A program made the translations under genes and the position numbers. A DNA stretch of 57,605 bases from Tardiphaga sp. P9-11 (lineage in GTDB: Bacteria > Pseudomonadota > Alphaproteobacteria > Rhizobiales > Xanthobacteraceae): the NCBI RefSeq assembly GCF_008329525.1, contig NZ_NPKQ01000016.1, forward strand, positions 1 through 57,605. The letters are read 5' to 3'. Position 1 is the stretch's first letter. Each line of letters begins with the position of its first letter. This document shows positions 43,512 through 51,607 of the stretch, piece after piece. The notes beneath the pieces were generated by a model. The model saw only the letters and a program-made list of their open reading frames with translations. It had not been told where the DNA came from and did not search any database.

Positions 43512-43796
43512 CTATCGATCATGAACGTTAAGCCAAAGTTCGACTGCCCGCATAGCTCTCAGCCACTCGCTAGAGCCTTGGAACGCGCTTCTCCCATGCT
43601 GATGTCCGGCAAGCTCTCGGATCGAGACCAGAGCGGCTCGCTCTGCCTGAGCCATCGGACCGGACGTGTCCAATGTCGGTTGCTCGGTGGCAAGACCGTT
43701 CAGCAGAATGCTGACTTCCTGATCCGTGCTGATCGCAGCGACTTTCAAAATCGATCTGCAGTGGCGCGCCTTAATAAGGCTCTGGCCGTCGCTCAT
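43512..43796 (-). CDS. Conserved small protein, 94 aa (paralog of 53882-54166)
   Basis: Sequence from the ATG: MSDGQSLIKARHCRSILKVAAI, then AQAERAALVSIRELAG and SSEWLRAMRAVELWLNVH. A second copy at 53882-54166 aligns over the full length with conservative changes, which shows both are real coding sequences. All-helical, no signal peptide. The function is unknown. Confidence 0.65.
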   Translation of the reverse strand: MSDGQSLIKARHCRSILKVAAISTDQEVSILLNGLATEQPTLDTSGPMAQAERAALVSIRELAGHQHGRSAFQGSSEWLRAMRAVELWLNVHDR

Positions 43797-43903
43797 TCAA
43801 TTGAAGTCATTCGTCATGTTCACAATTCGATTTTGGTCATAGGGCCTTGCAACAAGCGAACGGCGATTTCGTTCCGAGGGACAATCGCGCAGTCCATCCA
43901 ATG

Positions 43904-44143
43904 TCAATCGTCGGACAGCTCGTACTTCCGCCGAAGCTCAAGGGTGAGAGCTCCAACGATACGAGCGCACTTGAAATAGGCCAAGCTATCGGCTGTGCTC
44001 GTCACCGCGCTCCAGCCAGGGCCTTCGGAGGTCCTCACCTCTCGAATCTCGACGGATACTGTCGCCGGACATTCCGGATGCTCGTCCATGCGCTCGCGAA
44101 AAAGCGTCGCAAGCTCGGCTTTGCAAATCGGCTTCTTTCCCAT
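43904..44143 (-). CDS. Conserved small protein, 79 aa
   Basis: The ATG at 44143 lies after GAAGG. Reads MGKKPICKAELATLFRERMDEHPEC, ATVSVEIREVRTSEGPGWSAVT, CARIVGALTLELRRKYELSDD. The alternation of helix, two strands and final helix is coherent. Ends like 43250. The function is unknown. Confidence 0.55.
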   Translation of the reverse strand: MGKKPICKAELATLFRERMDEHPECPATVSVEIREVRTSEGPGWSAVTSTADSLAYFKCARIVGALTLELRRKYELSDD

Positions 44144-44665
44144 CGGTTTCTGCCTTCTGGCAGAAAGCATAGCAGCAAAAGGACGCAGCCGGCGGAATTA
44201 GCATCGCGTGACCCGAACAGTCCCTTTTCAAACTGTAGCGCTCCCGCAGCAGCGCTTCTATGCTGGCACTCGCAAATTTTGGAAATTGCCGGCACTCCCT
44301 TGCATTCGACAGTGTTCTCCAATCCCCGGTGCCGGGAACCACTGCTATCCGGGCATTGCACATGTTGGCGCCAGCAAGCCTCTCATCTGTCAGATTTTCG
44401 GATGCGTGCCGAGAAGGACCATGACGATCCCAAGGAATTAGTCGGCCGCCATGAAGCCCAGTTCGACTATCTGCGCGAGGATTTGCCAATGGTCGATCGG
44501 TGCGGTCCGGATCGCGGCCCGTTCATCGAAGGGTGCTATACTGATCTGTCGCGAGCACGCCATCGCCATCGGCATCGATAGCATAACTAAGGTGGCCGTC
44601 CCGTAACGCCCTAGGCCTAGCGACGGCGTGAGAGGCCCGCAAATTTAATCGAATTAAATGGTTAC
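44144..44665. other. Intergenic stretch without a recognised gene
   Basis: No frame with both a ribosome binding site and protein-like pattern. The right end becomes AT-rich and leads into the promoter at 44666. Confidence 0.4.
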
Positions 44666-44694
44666 TTGACCCGCGTGAATATAGTTTATATATT
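44666..44694 (+). promoter_or_regulatory. Sigma-70-like promoter
   Basis: TTGACC (44666-44671), 17-base spacer, TATATT (44689-44694) in an AT-rich island, 50 bp upstream of the gene at 44745. Confidence 0.6.
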
Positions 44695-44744
44695 TAAAAT
44701 ATGTCTTTTGTGATAAACATTGCACTCTTGCGAAGGAGAGGTTG

Positions 44745-44966
44745 ATGTCGAATCCAGTTGAACGAGAGACAGCCTCAATAGAGGACCGACGGAAATTTTT
44801 GGCTGCTTGCGGAAGATTCGCTGTGGTCACACCACCGGCGGTTACAATGTTGTTGTCTACCTCACTGACTTCTACGGCGATTGCAAAATCGGGAAGTGGC
44901 AACAATGGCTGGGGAAACGGCGGTGGTGATGGAAGCCCCAATGGTAAAGACGACCAAGGTCGATAG
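44745..44966 (+). CDS. Small protein with RRKFLAACGRFAVVTPPAVT motif, 73 aa
   Basis: ATG after AAGGAGAGGTTG. The central stretch RRKFLAACGRFAVVTPPAVTMLLSTSL is hydrophobic after a twin-Arg-like DRRKF start; the C-terminus is Gly/Asn-rich and disordered. I recall this motif in many rhizobial small proteins. It could be a membrane-anchored or Tat-like exported peptide. It has a strong promoter and a terminator, so it is a complete monocistronic unit. The function is unknown. Confidence 0.65.
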   Translation: MSNPVERETASIEDRRKFLAACGRFAVVTPPAVTMLLSTSLTSTAIAKSGSGNNGWGNGGGDGSPNGKDDQGR

Positions 44967-45065
44967 CAGTCCAGATATGCACGGGTCGTACGCGTCACCG
45001 TCAAGCAGCCCCTGATAAGCCGCAGGGCGACCGCACGACCCGGTCCTATTTGTCTCTGTATATTT

Positions 45066-45098
45066 GCCCGTCCCGGAGCTCCGCAGGGCGGGCTTTTT
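45066..45098 (+). terminator. Rho-independent terminator
   Basis: GCCCGTCCC ... GGGCGGGC hairpin followed by TTTTTATT, 100 bp after the gene at 44745. Confidence 0.75.
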
Positions 45099-45285
45099 AT
45101 TGTGAGTAGGGCCGCCGCTTTGCTGTCGGTCTGGCGGACACCAGACGTGTGGATTCAAGCTGGGCGATCTGTTGCCGGAGCTCTATTACGGCCTTCAGTT
45201 CGCATCCAAGTCTTCTCGTGGCCTCAAGAGCAGCGGCCAGCCGGGCAACGCAGACGCTCATCGATGCTCCCAGATCATTGCTCAT
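45097..45285 (-). CDS. Small coiled-coil protein, family member 1, 62 aa
   Basis: Core: VARLAAALEATRRLGCELKAVIELRQQIAQLEST, matching the window's repeated family (A...A..L..ELRDLI.LRERV..LE). One predicted helix or coiled coil, then a basic tail. ATG lies within a CTACG/CGTAG inverted repeat. It is the third gene of a leftward operon (45617 to 45097). The function is unknown. Confidence 0.6.
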   Translation of the reverse strand: MSNDLGASMSVCVARLAAALEATRRLGCELKAVIELRQQIAQLESTRLVSARPTAKRRPYSQ

Positions 45286-45294
45286 CCTACGATC

Positions 45295-45447
45295 CTAAGT
45301 CTCCCGTAGCCCTTGCGCAGCCGTTCTTGCGGCGACGACCTCCCGTTCCAGCAGGACGGCCAGCGGATCGAGAGGCCCAGACTTGACGTAATCGTGGAGC
45401 ACCCTGAGGGTCTTCCGTCGCTTTCTTATGATGTCGATTTCGCACAT
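45295..45447 (-). CDS. Small helical protein, 50 aa
   Basis: ATG preceded by GAGGGATCGGTA; its A is shared with the stop codon of the upstream gene (TAATG). Reads MCEIDIIRKRRKTLRVLHDYVKSG, DPLAVLLEREVVAARTAAQGL. Helical, basic start. Middle gene of the operon. The function is unknown. Confidence 0.55.
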   Translation of the reverse strand: MCEIDIIRKRRKTLRVLHDYVKSGPLDPLAVLLEREVVAARTAAQGLRET

Positions 45448-45617
45448 TACCGATCCCTCACCGGCTTGGGCCGGTTGCGGTACTTCGGGTCTTTGTCGAC
45501 TGAGTGGTAGACCGGCGTTCCTTTCGGGAAGAGTGCTTGCAGCATGCCGAGGCGGGCAAACTCCATCGGGCCGGCGTGATCCGCGCTCGGATGAGGACGT
45601 GCATCGCGTTTTGCCAT
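45447..45617 (-). CDS. Hypothetical protein, 56 aa
   Basis: Reads MAKRDARPHPSADHAGPMEFARLGMLQALFPKG, YHSVDKDPKYRNRPKPVRD. The start is uncertain (the frame is open to 45668). It is coupled to the next gene through a TAATG overlap. No family is recognised. Confidence 0.45.
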   Translation of the reverse strand: MAKRDARPHPSADHAGPMEFARLGMLQALFPKGTPVYHSVDKDPKYRNRPKPVRDR

Positions 45618-45779
45618 GGCGCACTGTCGTGGATCTGCTCGGCGATTTGGCGATGCAAGAGCCGGCATTCTGCAGGGTGGTCAGCTTTCCGCCGGTGGGC
45701 AGGGCTGTGGGCTCGGAAAATCTGGTCGACCAGGACACAACACAACTCCGCGGCTGAACGGCAGATTCAAGCGTCGAGA

Positions 45780-46056
45780 GTCCGATTCGTTCCTGTCCTT
45801 TACGAGCGGTAGCTGGCTCCGAAAATATGCCTTCAATCAGAGTTTCGAGTGCCTGATAGATTGCTTACAGCGTGCTGGCGCTGATCCGGTTAGCGGCGCG
45901 TTCGTACTTCTGAATCTGCTGGAAGGACACGCCAACGGCTTCTCCAATCTCGGCTTGGCTGAGCCGCTTCTCAATGCGAATCTCGCGGATGCGCTCCCGG
46001 ATCAGGACGTCGATATCTCTTATGCTACGCGCAGGAGCTCGGGTCGATTTTGGCAT
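45780..46056 (-). pseudogene. XRE-family helix-turn-helix regulator with premature stop
   Basis: The ATG at 46056 follows AAGGATAGAAA. Residues 15-63 are a Cro/CI-type HTH: IRERIREIRIEKRLSQAEIGEAVGVSFQQIQKYERAANRISASTL. The next codon is TAA where the family has Tyr. The frame then continues in sense (AIYQALETLIEGIFSEP). One base change has therefore removed the last part of the protein, unless the 63-residue form is functional. Confidence 0.7.
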
Positions 46057-46138
46057 TTTCTATCCTTGGCTTCGACGTAAGCAGCATCTTTTCTTCCACA
46101 TGGACATGCTGTCGCATTCATGCATTACGATGATGCCG

Positions 46139-46327
46139 TCAGCGTCCCGGCCAAAGGTGTACTGCGAGGTCGTGGATGCAAGTGGTGTCCACATGCGGGA
46201 GTTCAGCCAGGCTGCCGTCGCGTTTTGCCCGGCATCTTGGGCATTCAATTTCGAGCCATGGGATGCCGCCGTTCAAGGCTCGGTCGACGGTCGGAGAGGG
46301 GGCGATCGGCGCGTCATCCGCCCGCAT
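46139..46327 (-). CDS. Small Cys-pair protein, probably truncated, 62 aa
   Basis: Reads MRADDAPIAPSPTVDRALNGGIPWLEIECPRCRAKRDGSLAELPHVDTTCIHDLAVHLWPG. A family I recall has a second CxxC after a similar HDLA stretch; here the frame ends before it, so a zinc ribbon would be incomplete. It may be a decayed copy. The ribosome binding site is weak. Confidence 0.5.
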   Translation of the reverse strand: MRADDAPIAPSPTVDRALNGGIPWLEIECPRCRAKRDGSLAELPHVDTTCIHDLAVHLWPGR

Positions 46328-46509
46328 GCGTTCGTTTCAGCTTTCACTCGACGGCTTGTCGGCGTCCTGGGTCAGAGCGTCGCCCTTGGCACGCAGGTCG
46401 TCCGATTGCCGGGCCAGCATATCCGCGTTAACTACCAGTCATGATGGGCCTCCGCATCGCCCAAACGGGGCATTTTCGTTTTTCTGTGGCGTGGTACTTG
46501 CATCGCAAA

Positions 46510-46525
46510 CTCGCGATAAAGCGAG
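46510..46525 (+). promoter_or_regulatory. Short 5' hairpin before coiled-coil family member 2
   Basis: CTCGC-GATAAA-GCGAG, preceded by CAAA and ending 14 bases before the start codon. Equivalent hairpins precede members 3, 4 and 5. Confidence 0.5.
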
Positions 46526-46539
46526 AGCTGGGGTGGTAA

Positions 46540-46749
46540 ATGAGTGTGAGTATTGAGCGGGCCGTCGCAGCCGCGGAGGCTGCTGAGTTGCTTTCTGCTA
46601 GCCTGAGAGATTTGGCGATACTTCGTGAACGCGTCGCGCTAGCCGAGTCGATCAGCCCCGCCGCGCGAGCATGCAGACGAGCTCGACATCCCAATCGATA
46701 TGAACAGAAGCGCAGTCATTTGTATCCGCGAGCGGCGTGGCAGAGGTAG
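46540..46749 (+). CDS. Small coiled-coil protein, family member 2, 69 aa
   Basis: Core: SIERAVAAAEAAELLSASLRDLAILRERVALAES, the family pattern of one amphipathic helix, followed by an Arg/His-rich tail. ATG after GGGGTGG. A hairpin (46510-46525) lies directly upstream. No known domain. The function is unknown. Confidence 0.6.
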   Translation: MSVSIERAVAAAEAAELLSASLRDLAILRERVALAESISPAARACRRARHPNRYEQKRSHLYPRAAWQR

Positions 46750-46780
46750 TAGCCGAAGCGGCACGAATGCGTCACTAGAT

Positions 46781-46942
46781 TCTGCTGTAGCCTGCGTCTG
46801 TCAGTTCGTCTGATCGTCCACGACTTCGGCCAAGTCCATCTTAGGAGTTCGCTCAGTTGCTTTTCCGATCGGGGAAAGCTTCAGCGCCGCCGATATCGCG
46901 GAGGGTCCAGAGAAGCTCTATATCGTCTAACCAGTTTTTCAC
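46781..46942 (-). pseudogene. Decayed copy of the 59-aa winged-helix-like family
   Basis: From GTG at 46942: KNWLDDIELLWTLRDIGG, then several indels; pieces of LKLSPI, KQLSELL and VVDDQ-LTDAGY can be followed in changing frames. It matches the intact gene at 9844-10023. At least three frameshifts. The most degenerate of the three copies. Confidence 0.6.
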
Positions 46943-47201
46943 AACGACGTGCTTGCTAATCGCGTTTGCCCCAAGGGTAGCATCAACTCCTGGCGGCAAT
47001 GTCGCAAGGATAAATTACGTCCGAACGTCGGTCGCATAGTGTAATCGCGTGTGTGTTACCGATGTGGGCGATAGTGAAGCCGCTAGCGGCGGGTAACCCA
47101 ATTGGGTGATGCTTCTTCGGTGGCAAAGGAGCCAGCACGCTTCATTAAGTTTTGGGGTAGAGGCTAGCCTCAAGCGGCCCTCGTATTCGCCCCGCGACTG
47201 A

Positions 47202-47234
47202 AGACCCGCCGGATTCGTCCCCGGCGGGTCTTTT
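47202..47234 (+). terminator. Strong hairpin terminator
   Basis: GACCCGCCGG / CCGGCGGGTC, 10-bp perfect stem, followed by TTTT. No recognised gene ends just upstream on the plus strand, which hints at an unseen transcript or a decayed gene between 46950 and 47200. Confidence 0.7.
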
Positions 47235-47254
47235 CTGTCCATAGTGCATCCTGT

Positions 47255-47404
47255 TCAGCGATGAGGTGCGTGCGATCGGATCTCAAACAACCAGATTAAG
47301 AGCCCTGCGCAAATTCCAAGCATGAGCACGCTCGCGCCTAGCGACGCCAAGTCGAAAGGCGGCCAGCCTTCAGGCACGGCACTGATGATTTGCGCTATGG
47401 ACAA
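47255..47404 (-). CDS. Small single-pass membrane protein, 49 aa
   Basis: TTG start after AGGGAGGTGAAC. Reads SIAQIISAVPEGWPPFDLASLG, then a membrane helix ASVLMLGICAGLLIWLF and a polar EIRSHAPHR end. A strong ribosome binding site supports it. The function is unknown. Confidence 0.55.
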   Translation of the reverse strand: MSIAQIISAVPEGWPPFDLASLGASVLMLGICAGLLIWLFEIRSHAPHR

Positions 47405-47934
47405 GTTCACCTCCCTTAGAGCTCTCGGCTATTATAGCAGTGAACAATGTCCAGCGGATCTTAACGGTCTATTGCGATAGAAGAATACCAAGAAGGTATC
47501 GGACGGCGCCTCGGACAGTTCGTGACGGCGCGTTCCCCGCCTTTGGGGCGGACGCCACCGGGACTATCGATTGGTCACCCTCGGAGGGCGAACACGCCGA
47601 GCGCCGCTAGCCGGCCTTTGAGCGGCCAAAAGACGAGTCCAATTCAGGAGTTTGGCTGGGACGGGCGCGTGATCGGCCTGCGGATTGCCGTCATTGATAA
47701 ATGAGCGGTTTGCAGCTCCTAACGTTCCCGTCACACCATTTGAGCGGATAACGAGATGCCGAAGCCTATTCTGGCACCGGCGCATGCTCTTAACGATCCG
47801 ACAGGGAACGCTTTGCCGACTGCTTCCATCACCGTTACATATTTAGCACGCTAGATGCATTTATCCTGCTTGCAGAAAGCTCGATGCGCATTCGAGCACT
47901 TACGCATTCGAGCAGTATGATAGGCATTCCTCAA

Positions 47935-47946
47935 CCCGCAAGCGGG
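47935..47946 (+). promoter_or_regulatory. Short 5' hairpin before coiled-coil family member 3
   Basis: CCCGC-AA-GCGGG, preceded by CAA, 12 bases before the start codon. Compared with CTCGC/GCGAG at the other members, both sides of one pair have changed (T-A to C-G), a compensating substitution. Confidence 0.5.
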
Positions 47947-47958
47947 ATGGGGCAGCAT

Positions 47959-48129
47959 ATGCAGATGCAAATCGACAAGCTTAAGTCAGCGCTCGAAACG
48001 GCAGAACGACTTTCGGCCGAACTGGAGCAGTTAGTAGAGCTGCGAGACCATCTCAGATTGGTAGAAGCTATGGAAGTGGCCCGACGCAATGGATACGGAT
48101 CGCGTAAATGTGCGCCATTCGCGTATTGA
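47959..48129 (+). CDS. Small coiled-coil protein, family member 3, 56 aa
   Basis: Core: QIDKLKSALETAERLSAELEQLVELRDHLRLVEAME, a clean heptad-like helix, then a short basic and aromatic tail. ATG at 47959 after GGATGGGG; a longer frame upstream runs through the hairpin. Family members share the order AERL..EL..L..LR..L..VE. The function is unknown. Confidence 0.6.
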   Translation: MQMQIDKLKSALETAERLSAELEQLVELRDHLRLVEAMEVARRNGYGSRKCAPFAY

Positions 48130-48157
48130 ATTGTGTCGCTGGCCGCCAATAATTCGG

Positions 48158-48367
48158 TCATTCGTTTGCTTCACGCAAACGCGAATAATGACCCACCGCA
48201 TGACGTCGCGGTGGAGATCGAGTGCTCTGAAGTGCATAGATAATTTCTCTAGCCCTTTTCAGAAGTTTTTCGCGCTCATCCCCCGCTTCAGGGTACGGCA
48301 GCAGATTACTGCCCTCGGTCTGAAGCCACAGAACCTTTGCGACAGCTTCGACTTCCGTTCGGTTCAT
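48158..48367 (-). CDS. Conserved small helical protein, 69 aa
   Basis: From the ATG at 48367 (GAGGGGGGG upstream): MNRTEVEAVAKVLWLQTEGSNL,  EAGDEREKLLKRAREIIYALQS, then a basic tail. Two helices separated by a Pro-containing loop. It converges with the coiled-coil gene at 47959. From memory it resembles a bradyrhizobial small-protein family. The function is unknown. Confidence 0.55.
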   Translation of the reverse strand: MNRTEVEAVAKVLWLQTEGSNLLPYPEAGDEREKLLKRAREIIYALQSTRSPPRRHAVGHYSRLREANE

Positions 48368-48530
48368 GCATGCCCCCCCTCGGTTCATGCTAGGTTTACG
48401 CCCGGCCCGCTCGCAGAAGCTCTGATTCCTGCCAAACGATCAACTACGATCTCTGTGCCATCTGCCCGCTTGTCGATTGAGGTACGCAGGTAGCGTGGTC
48501 TCGTGACTTACTTCGTCATTCAAGCCTCGC

Positions 48531-48644
48531 TCAAAGCCCATCCACGATTTCTTCGAAGCACTGGATTATCACGTCAACACGCGAGACGTCGCTCTTTTGG
48601 TCAGGAACGCGTGGGTGCGGCGCGAATGGCGGCGAGCGTTTCAT
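48531..48644 (-). CDS. Hypothetical short protein, 37 aa
   Basis: The ATG overlaps the stop of the preceding broken frame (TGATG). Reads MKRSPPFAPHPRVPDQKSD, VDVIIQCFEEIVDGL. The coupling is suggestive but the frame is short and unrecognised. Confidence 0.3.
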   Translation of the reverse strand: MKRSPPFAPHPRVPDQKSDVSRVDVIIQCFEEIVDGL

Positions 48645-48791
48645 CACAAGCGCTTTTTATGCTCGGCGCTATCTTTGCGCCTGAAGCCGACTAGGCAGTC
48701 CAGATCGTTCGCTCCCAAGTTTCGAGCCGCGACCCAAACATCGACCTCGCGGACAGGATCGCCTGACTTCCGAGCCACGTTCGTGTCTGCA
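48644..48791 (-). pseudogene. Small protein gene broken right after its start
   Basis: An ATG with GAGGAG upstream is followed, in another frame, by a coherent sequence: DTNVARKSGDPVREVDVWVAARNL, NDLDCLVGFRRKDSAEHKK. One missing base after ATG would restore a frame of about 49 residues. Alternatively the short in-frame product of 33 residues is made. Confidence 0.4.
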
Positions 48792-48805
48792 TTAGACTGC
48801 TCCTC

Positions 48806-49046
48806 GCTATTGGTTGCGATAGGTGACCCGGCCGCGCTGAACGGCCTCGATCTTGTCTTCCGCATCGCGGCTGACGTGATAGTGCAGACCGAGGAGCGAC
48901 GACACCCGATCGGCGTCGGTTTAGTCTGTCCGCGCCATCGGTAAAGCCGCCGTGCTTGGACGACGTGAAGGGCAACTCGTCACGTAGGCCGGCGTGTAAC
49001 ATGATCTCTTTGACATCCCGCATATTGCGAAGATCGCCCTTATCCA
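48806..49046 (-). pseudogene. Frameshifted conserved hypothetical protein
   Basis: From the ATG at 49046: MDKGDLRNMRDVKEIMLHAG, DELPFTSSKHGGFTDGADR, then a frameshift, and TDADRVSSLLGLHYHVSRDAE, KIEAVQRGRVTYRNQ to the TAG. Joined, this gives about 80 residues of good coding character. First gene of a small leftward group with the frames at 48644 and 48531. The function is unknown. Confidence 0.5.
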
Positions 49047-49560
49047 TGATCCACGGTTTTTGACACAGCGTGGCTGCTTCGGGCACGCTCCCGCTCAGGC
49101 CAGCACGCGAACGGATGAGGACGCCGCTGCGTCACTCATTCTCAGCGGATCGTGCTGCAGCTGGTTTGAGTAACTAACAAAGCGCTTGCTTTGGGGAAGA
49201 TCATCGATATGGCGCGGATAGTCTAGATTTCTCTGAAACAGCAATCCGCCCGGCGCTCGCCGAGGCGGGTTTCGCATTTGTTGGCCGTTCGTCTTTCATC
49301 AGGCAATGAAGGTTCACGCATTCTATGCGTCAAGGGATTGTCGTGGTCAGGGTAGATGACCTACGCCTTGATGCGCTCGAACGTCAGTTTCTTGTGAACG
49401 TCGGCGCCAAGCTCTTCAGATTGAAGGTAAGCGGAGGCCGCGGATAGTAAGTCTCTACCGCTGCTCACCGTTTTCGTCACCAACACGCCGTAATCCTATC
49501 GTGAGAACGCGCGATTTGGTCCGTACGCGATTGCCGTGTATCGGCTCGTTAGGAAGAATA
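49047..49560. other. Intergenic stretch, one doubtful short frame and a weak terminator
   Basis: A hairpin CCGCC ... GGCGG followed by GTTTCG lies at 49247-49272. A frame at 49325-49447 (MRQGIVVVRVDDLRLDALE ...) has no ribosome binding site. Nothing else is seen. Confidence 0.35.
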
Positions 49561-49764
49561 ATGATAAAGAACGTTGTTGTGCCATTGGATACCGAGTATC
49601 TCGAAGAAGCTGCCAAGGTTCGCGGCATATCGCGGACGCGGCTTGTAAAAGTAGTGATGGACAAGGTAATCGCCGATCGGTTGGTGCCGGTTGTCTTAGA
49701 TGACGGCGATCAAAAGATGTCCGTACCGAAGCCGGTGAGGTATCGGCGCTACGCGAAGAAGTAA
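49561..49764 (+). CDS. Ribbon-helix-helix-like small protein, 67 aa
   Basis: ATG at 49561 after AGGAAG. Reads MIKNVVVPLDTEYLEEAAKVR, GISRTRLVKVVMDKVIADRLV, then a basic tail. A short strand followed by two helices, with GISRTRLV at the helix-helix turn, fits the RHH/CopG fold of antitoxin-like DNA-binding proteins. No toxin gene is seen beside it. From memory similar proteins are common in Bradyrhizobium. Confidence 0.6.
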   Translation: MIKNVVVPLDTEYLEEAAKVRGISRTRLVKVVMDKVIADRLVPVVLDDGDQKMSVPKPVRYRRYAKK

Positions 49765-49964
49765 TCGCTGGCTATGCTGTAGCTCTTGGTGATGTAGAGA
49801 TGCAAGGCAGTGAGCCGGCAGATACGAACGTCATCCGTGCGGCATTCACGCCCCAGGTCGTGGTTGGGGCAAGGCTAGGCTCAAGGCCATCGTCACCCAT
49901 CTTCCGCACAAAGGCGCCTGCGACCTGTCCATGATATGTGCTGAACTGTATCTTGTGATCGTAC

Positions 49965-50141
49965 TTAACTGGATGGATATAGTCGATTCAAAAGACTGCA
50001 GAACGCCTTGGCGCGCTCTTCGCTCGTAGAGCGGAGCAGATGTGTTCCGACTTCGGCGAAATTGTCCTCGATCCGATCCCAAACTATCCAGTTGTTATTC
50101 GGGTCGGGAAACACTTCGAACCGTTGATCAACCTCGTCCAT
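49965..50141 (-). CDS. Conserved small protein, 58 aa
   Basis: ATG after AGAGGCGCGA. Reads MDEVDQRFEVFPDPNNNWIVWDR, EDNFAEVGTHLLRSTSEERAKAFCSLLNRL. A beta start (FEVFPDP..NWIVWD) and a C-terminal helix with FC..LNRL. Coherent fold, no known domain. The function is unknown. Confidence 0.6.
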   Translation of the reverse strand: MDEVDQRFEVFPDPNNNWIVWDRIEDNFAEVGTHLLRSTSEERAKAFCSLLNRLYPSS

Positions 50142-50325
50142 TCGCGCCTCTTATAACCGGGTGCTTGCGGACTTGATCGTCAAGAAAAAGGGCGGCACTT
50201 TGGCCGCGAGCGCAGTTGCCCACAACCTTGGGATCCATGCGGCGCTAAGCTTGGTCTATCCGTCTCTGCGACGATCGCAACGAACCGACTTTGTCAGTCA
50301 GGTGAAGAGTTCTCTGTCTACCGTC

Positions 50326-50350
50326 GGAACTTGGCGTCTGCTGCACGGTT
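50326..50350 (+). promoter_or_regulatory. Possible EcfG-type promoter
   Basis: GGAAC (50326-50330), 16 bases, GGTT (50347-50350), 63 bp upstream of the secreted protein gene; one mismatch. Confidence 0.4.
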
Positions 50351-50413
50351 GGAGAAGAGGCCCGCATCCTCACAAGGAGTTTTCCATGCAGGCCTTTCCT
50401 AAGGGAGAGACAG

Positions 50414-50728
50414 ATGAAACTAACAAGGAAAATTGTGCTCATTTGTGCAGCCGCACTTGGGCTCGGTAACGCGACGACTTACGCTGGCCCCTGTAACACT
50501 GACAAAACGACGGCAATGCGTGACGCAGGTTCCGGCCCAACACAAGGCAATACAGGCTCGACTGTCGGTGCAAATTCCAAGACTGACCAGCACCCGCCGA
50601 CGAGCGCCATGAACCAGCAGTCCGGGGGTACGCCTGCCTCGTCAGAAGATGCGCAGAAGCAGATGCAGGGGAAGCCAACTGCAGCAGAACAGGCCGAAGG
50701 GGCGAAGGCTCAAGGCAACGACTGCTGA
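50414..50728 (+). CDS. Small secreted disordered protein, 104 aa
   Basis: Signal peptide (MKLTRKIVLICAAALGLGNATTYA), then a Gly/Thr/Gln/Ser-rich mature part with AGPCNTDKT, DAGSGPTQGNTGSTVG, ASSEDAQKQMQGKPTAAEQAEGAK and a terminal Cys. Two Cys at the ends could form a disulfide. AAGGGAGAG precedes the ATG. It resembles a bradyrhizobial secreted family. Probable stress control by the element at 50326. The function is unknown. Confidence 0.7.
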   Translation: MKLTRKIVLICAAALGLGNATTYAGPCNTDKTTAMRDAGSGPTQGNTGSTVGANSKTDQHPPTSAMNQQSGGTPASSEDAQKQMQGKPTAAEQAEGAKAQGNDC

Positions 50729-51099
50729 TCTTTAACTAGGCGGATTTCAGCAAGCGGAACATCATCGCTCAGGGTGGCGAGCACGTTCGACAGCGGTGAT
50801 CCGCTCCTTCTTATTCTTGCTTGCGGTGTTCCGCGAGAGGAAGAGCGCACTTAACTGCACGATGGCTGTGTCGAGCCGCATATTGCCGTACGCGTGGCAT
50901 GGTTCGATCGCGTGGGGTGTCTTTCAGCAAATGTGGCCCACATTTCGAGCGTGGTCTCGGTCTTCTTGTTTGGGCATAGTCAGGCCTTCTTATTTCGGTT
51001 CGGCTTTGGGGGTGGCGGCTGGGGTGTCGATCAAAATATCATGTCATCGATGATATGCCGCTCTGACGTCTCGATGCAGTCCGCAGTAAAGACCAGCGG
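50729..51099. other. Intergenic stretch, probably decayed coding DNA
   Basis: No frame with a recognisable product. It leads into the broken hydrolase gene and may hold its lost N-terminus. Confidence 0.35.
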
Positions 51100-51590
51100 A
51101 TCGCGCCAATACCGGCCCATGCGCGCCATCACCGGCACGAGTGACGCACTGTCCTCGAACGACAATCCCTTTATCGAAATGGCGCACGAGATCGTGCGGC
51201 GCTATCTGGACCTGAATGGGAACGTGGGCTGGTACAACCACGATGGCATCCCATGCTGCAGGTCGGTGCATCGGCTGTTTTCAGAGTAAACGGCATCAAG
51301 CTGGCCGGCGCGCCGCTCTCAGCGGTTGCTTGGGCGACCTGGGCCCACGCCTCAAAGTCCAGACGCCCGGCGCCGTGATGGTCCAGAGCCGACCGTGGCG
51401 ACCGTGTCACGCCTATCTGTCCGAGGACGCGAAATATTACTACTGCCGCGGCGGCGATCAGTCCGACAGCGTCAACGTGACCAATATCCCCAAGTCGAGG
51501 GTCACCAAGGCTATTCGCTGGCCCGTGCGCGTTCCGCTGCCGACGGCTGACCGGAAGATGGGCGCAACCGGGCGGGCGGTGAAGGAGCCG
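51100..51590 (+). pseudogene. Cell-wall hydrolase-like (TIGR02594-type) gene remnant
   Basis: Pieces in different frames read NPFIEMAHEIVRRYLDLNG, WYNHDGIPCC, VNGIKLAGAPLSAVAWATW, then PGAVMVQSRPW, HAYLSEDAKYYYCRGGDQSDSVNVTNIPKSRVTKAIRWP. The order (Cys nucleophile region, SA..W..W, GAV.V.......H......ED......GGNQSD.V....) is that of small CHAP/NlpC-like peptidoglycan hydrolases found in prophages and plasmids. At least two frameshifts; the catalytic WC is altered. Non-functional. Confidence 0.5.
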
Positions 51591-51607
51591 CCGGCTCCGA
51601 AGCCTAA

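Noticed and set aside
43847-44581. A 244-codon plus-strand frame
   Set aside because: Antisense to the supported gene at 43904 and of non-coding composition.
49561-49764. Toxin-antitoxin pair based on the RHH-like protein
   Set aside because: No toxin-like frame (RelE, PIN, MazF type) lies within several hundred bases on either side.
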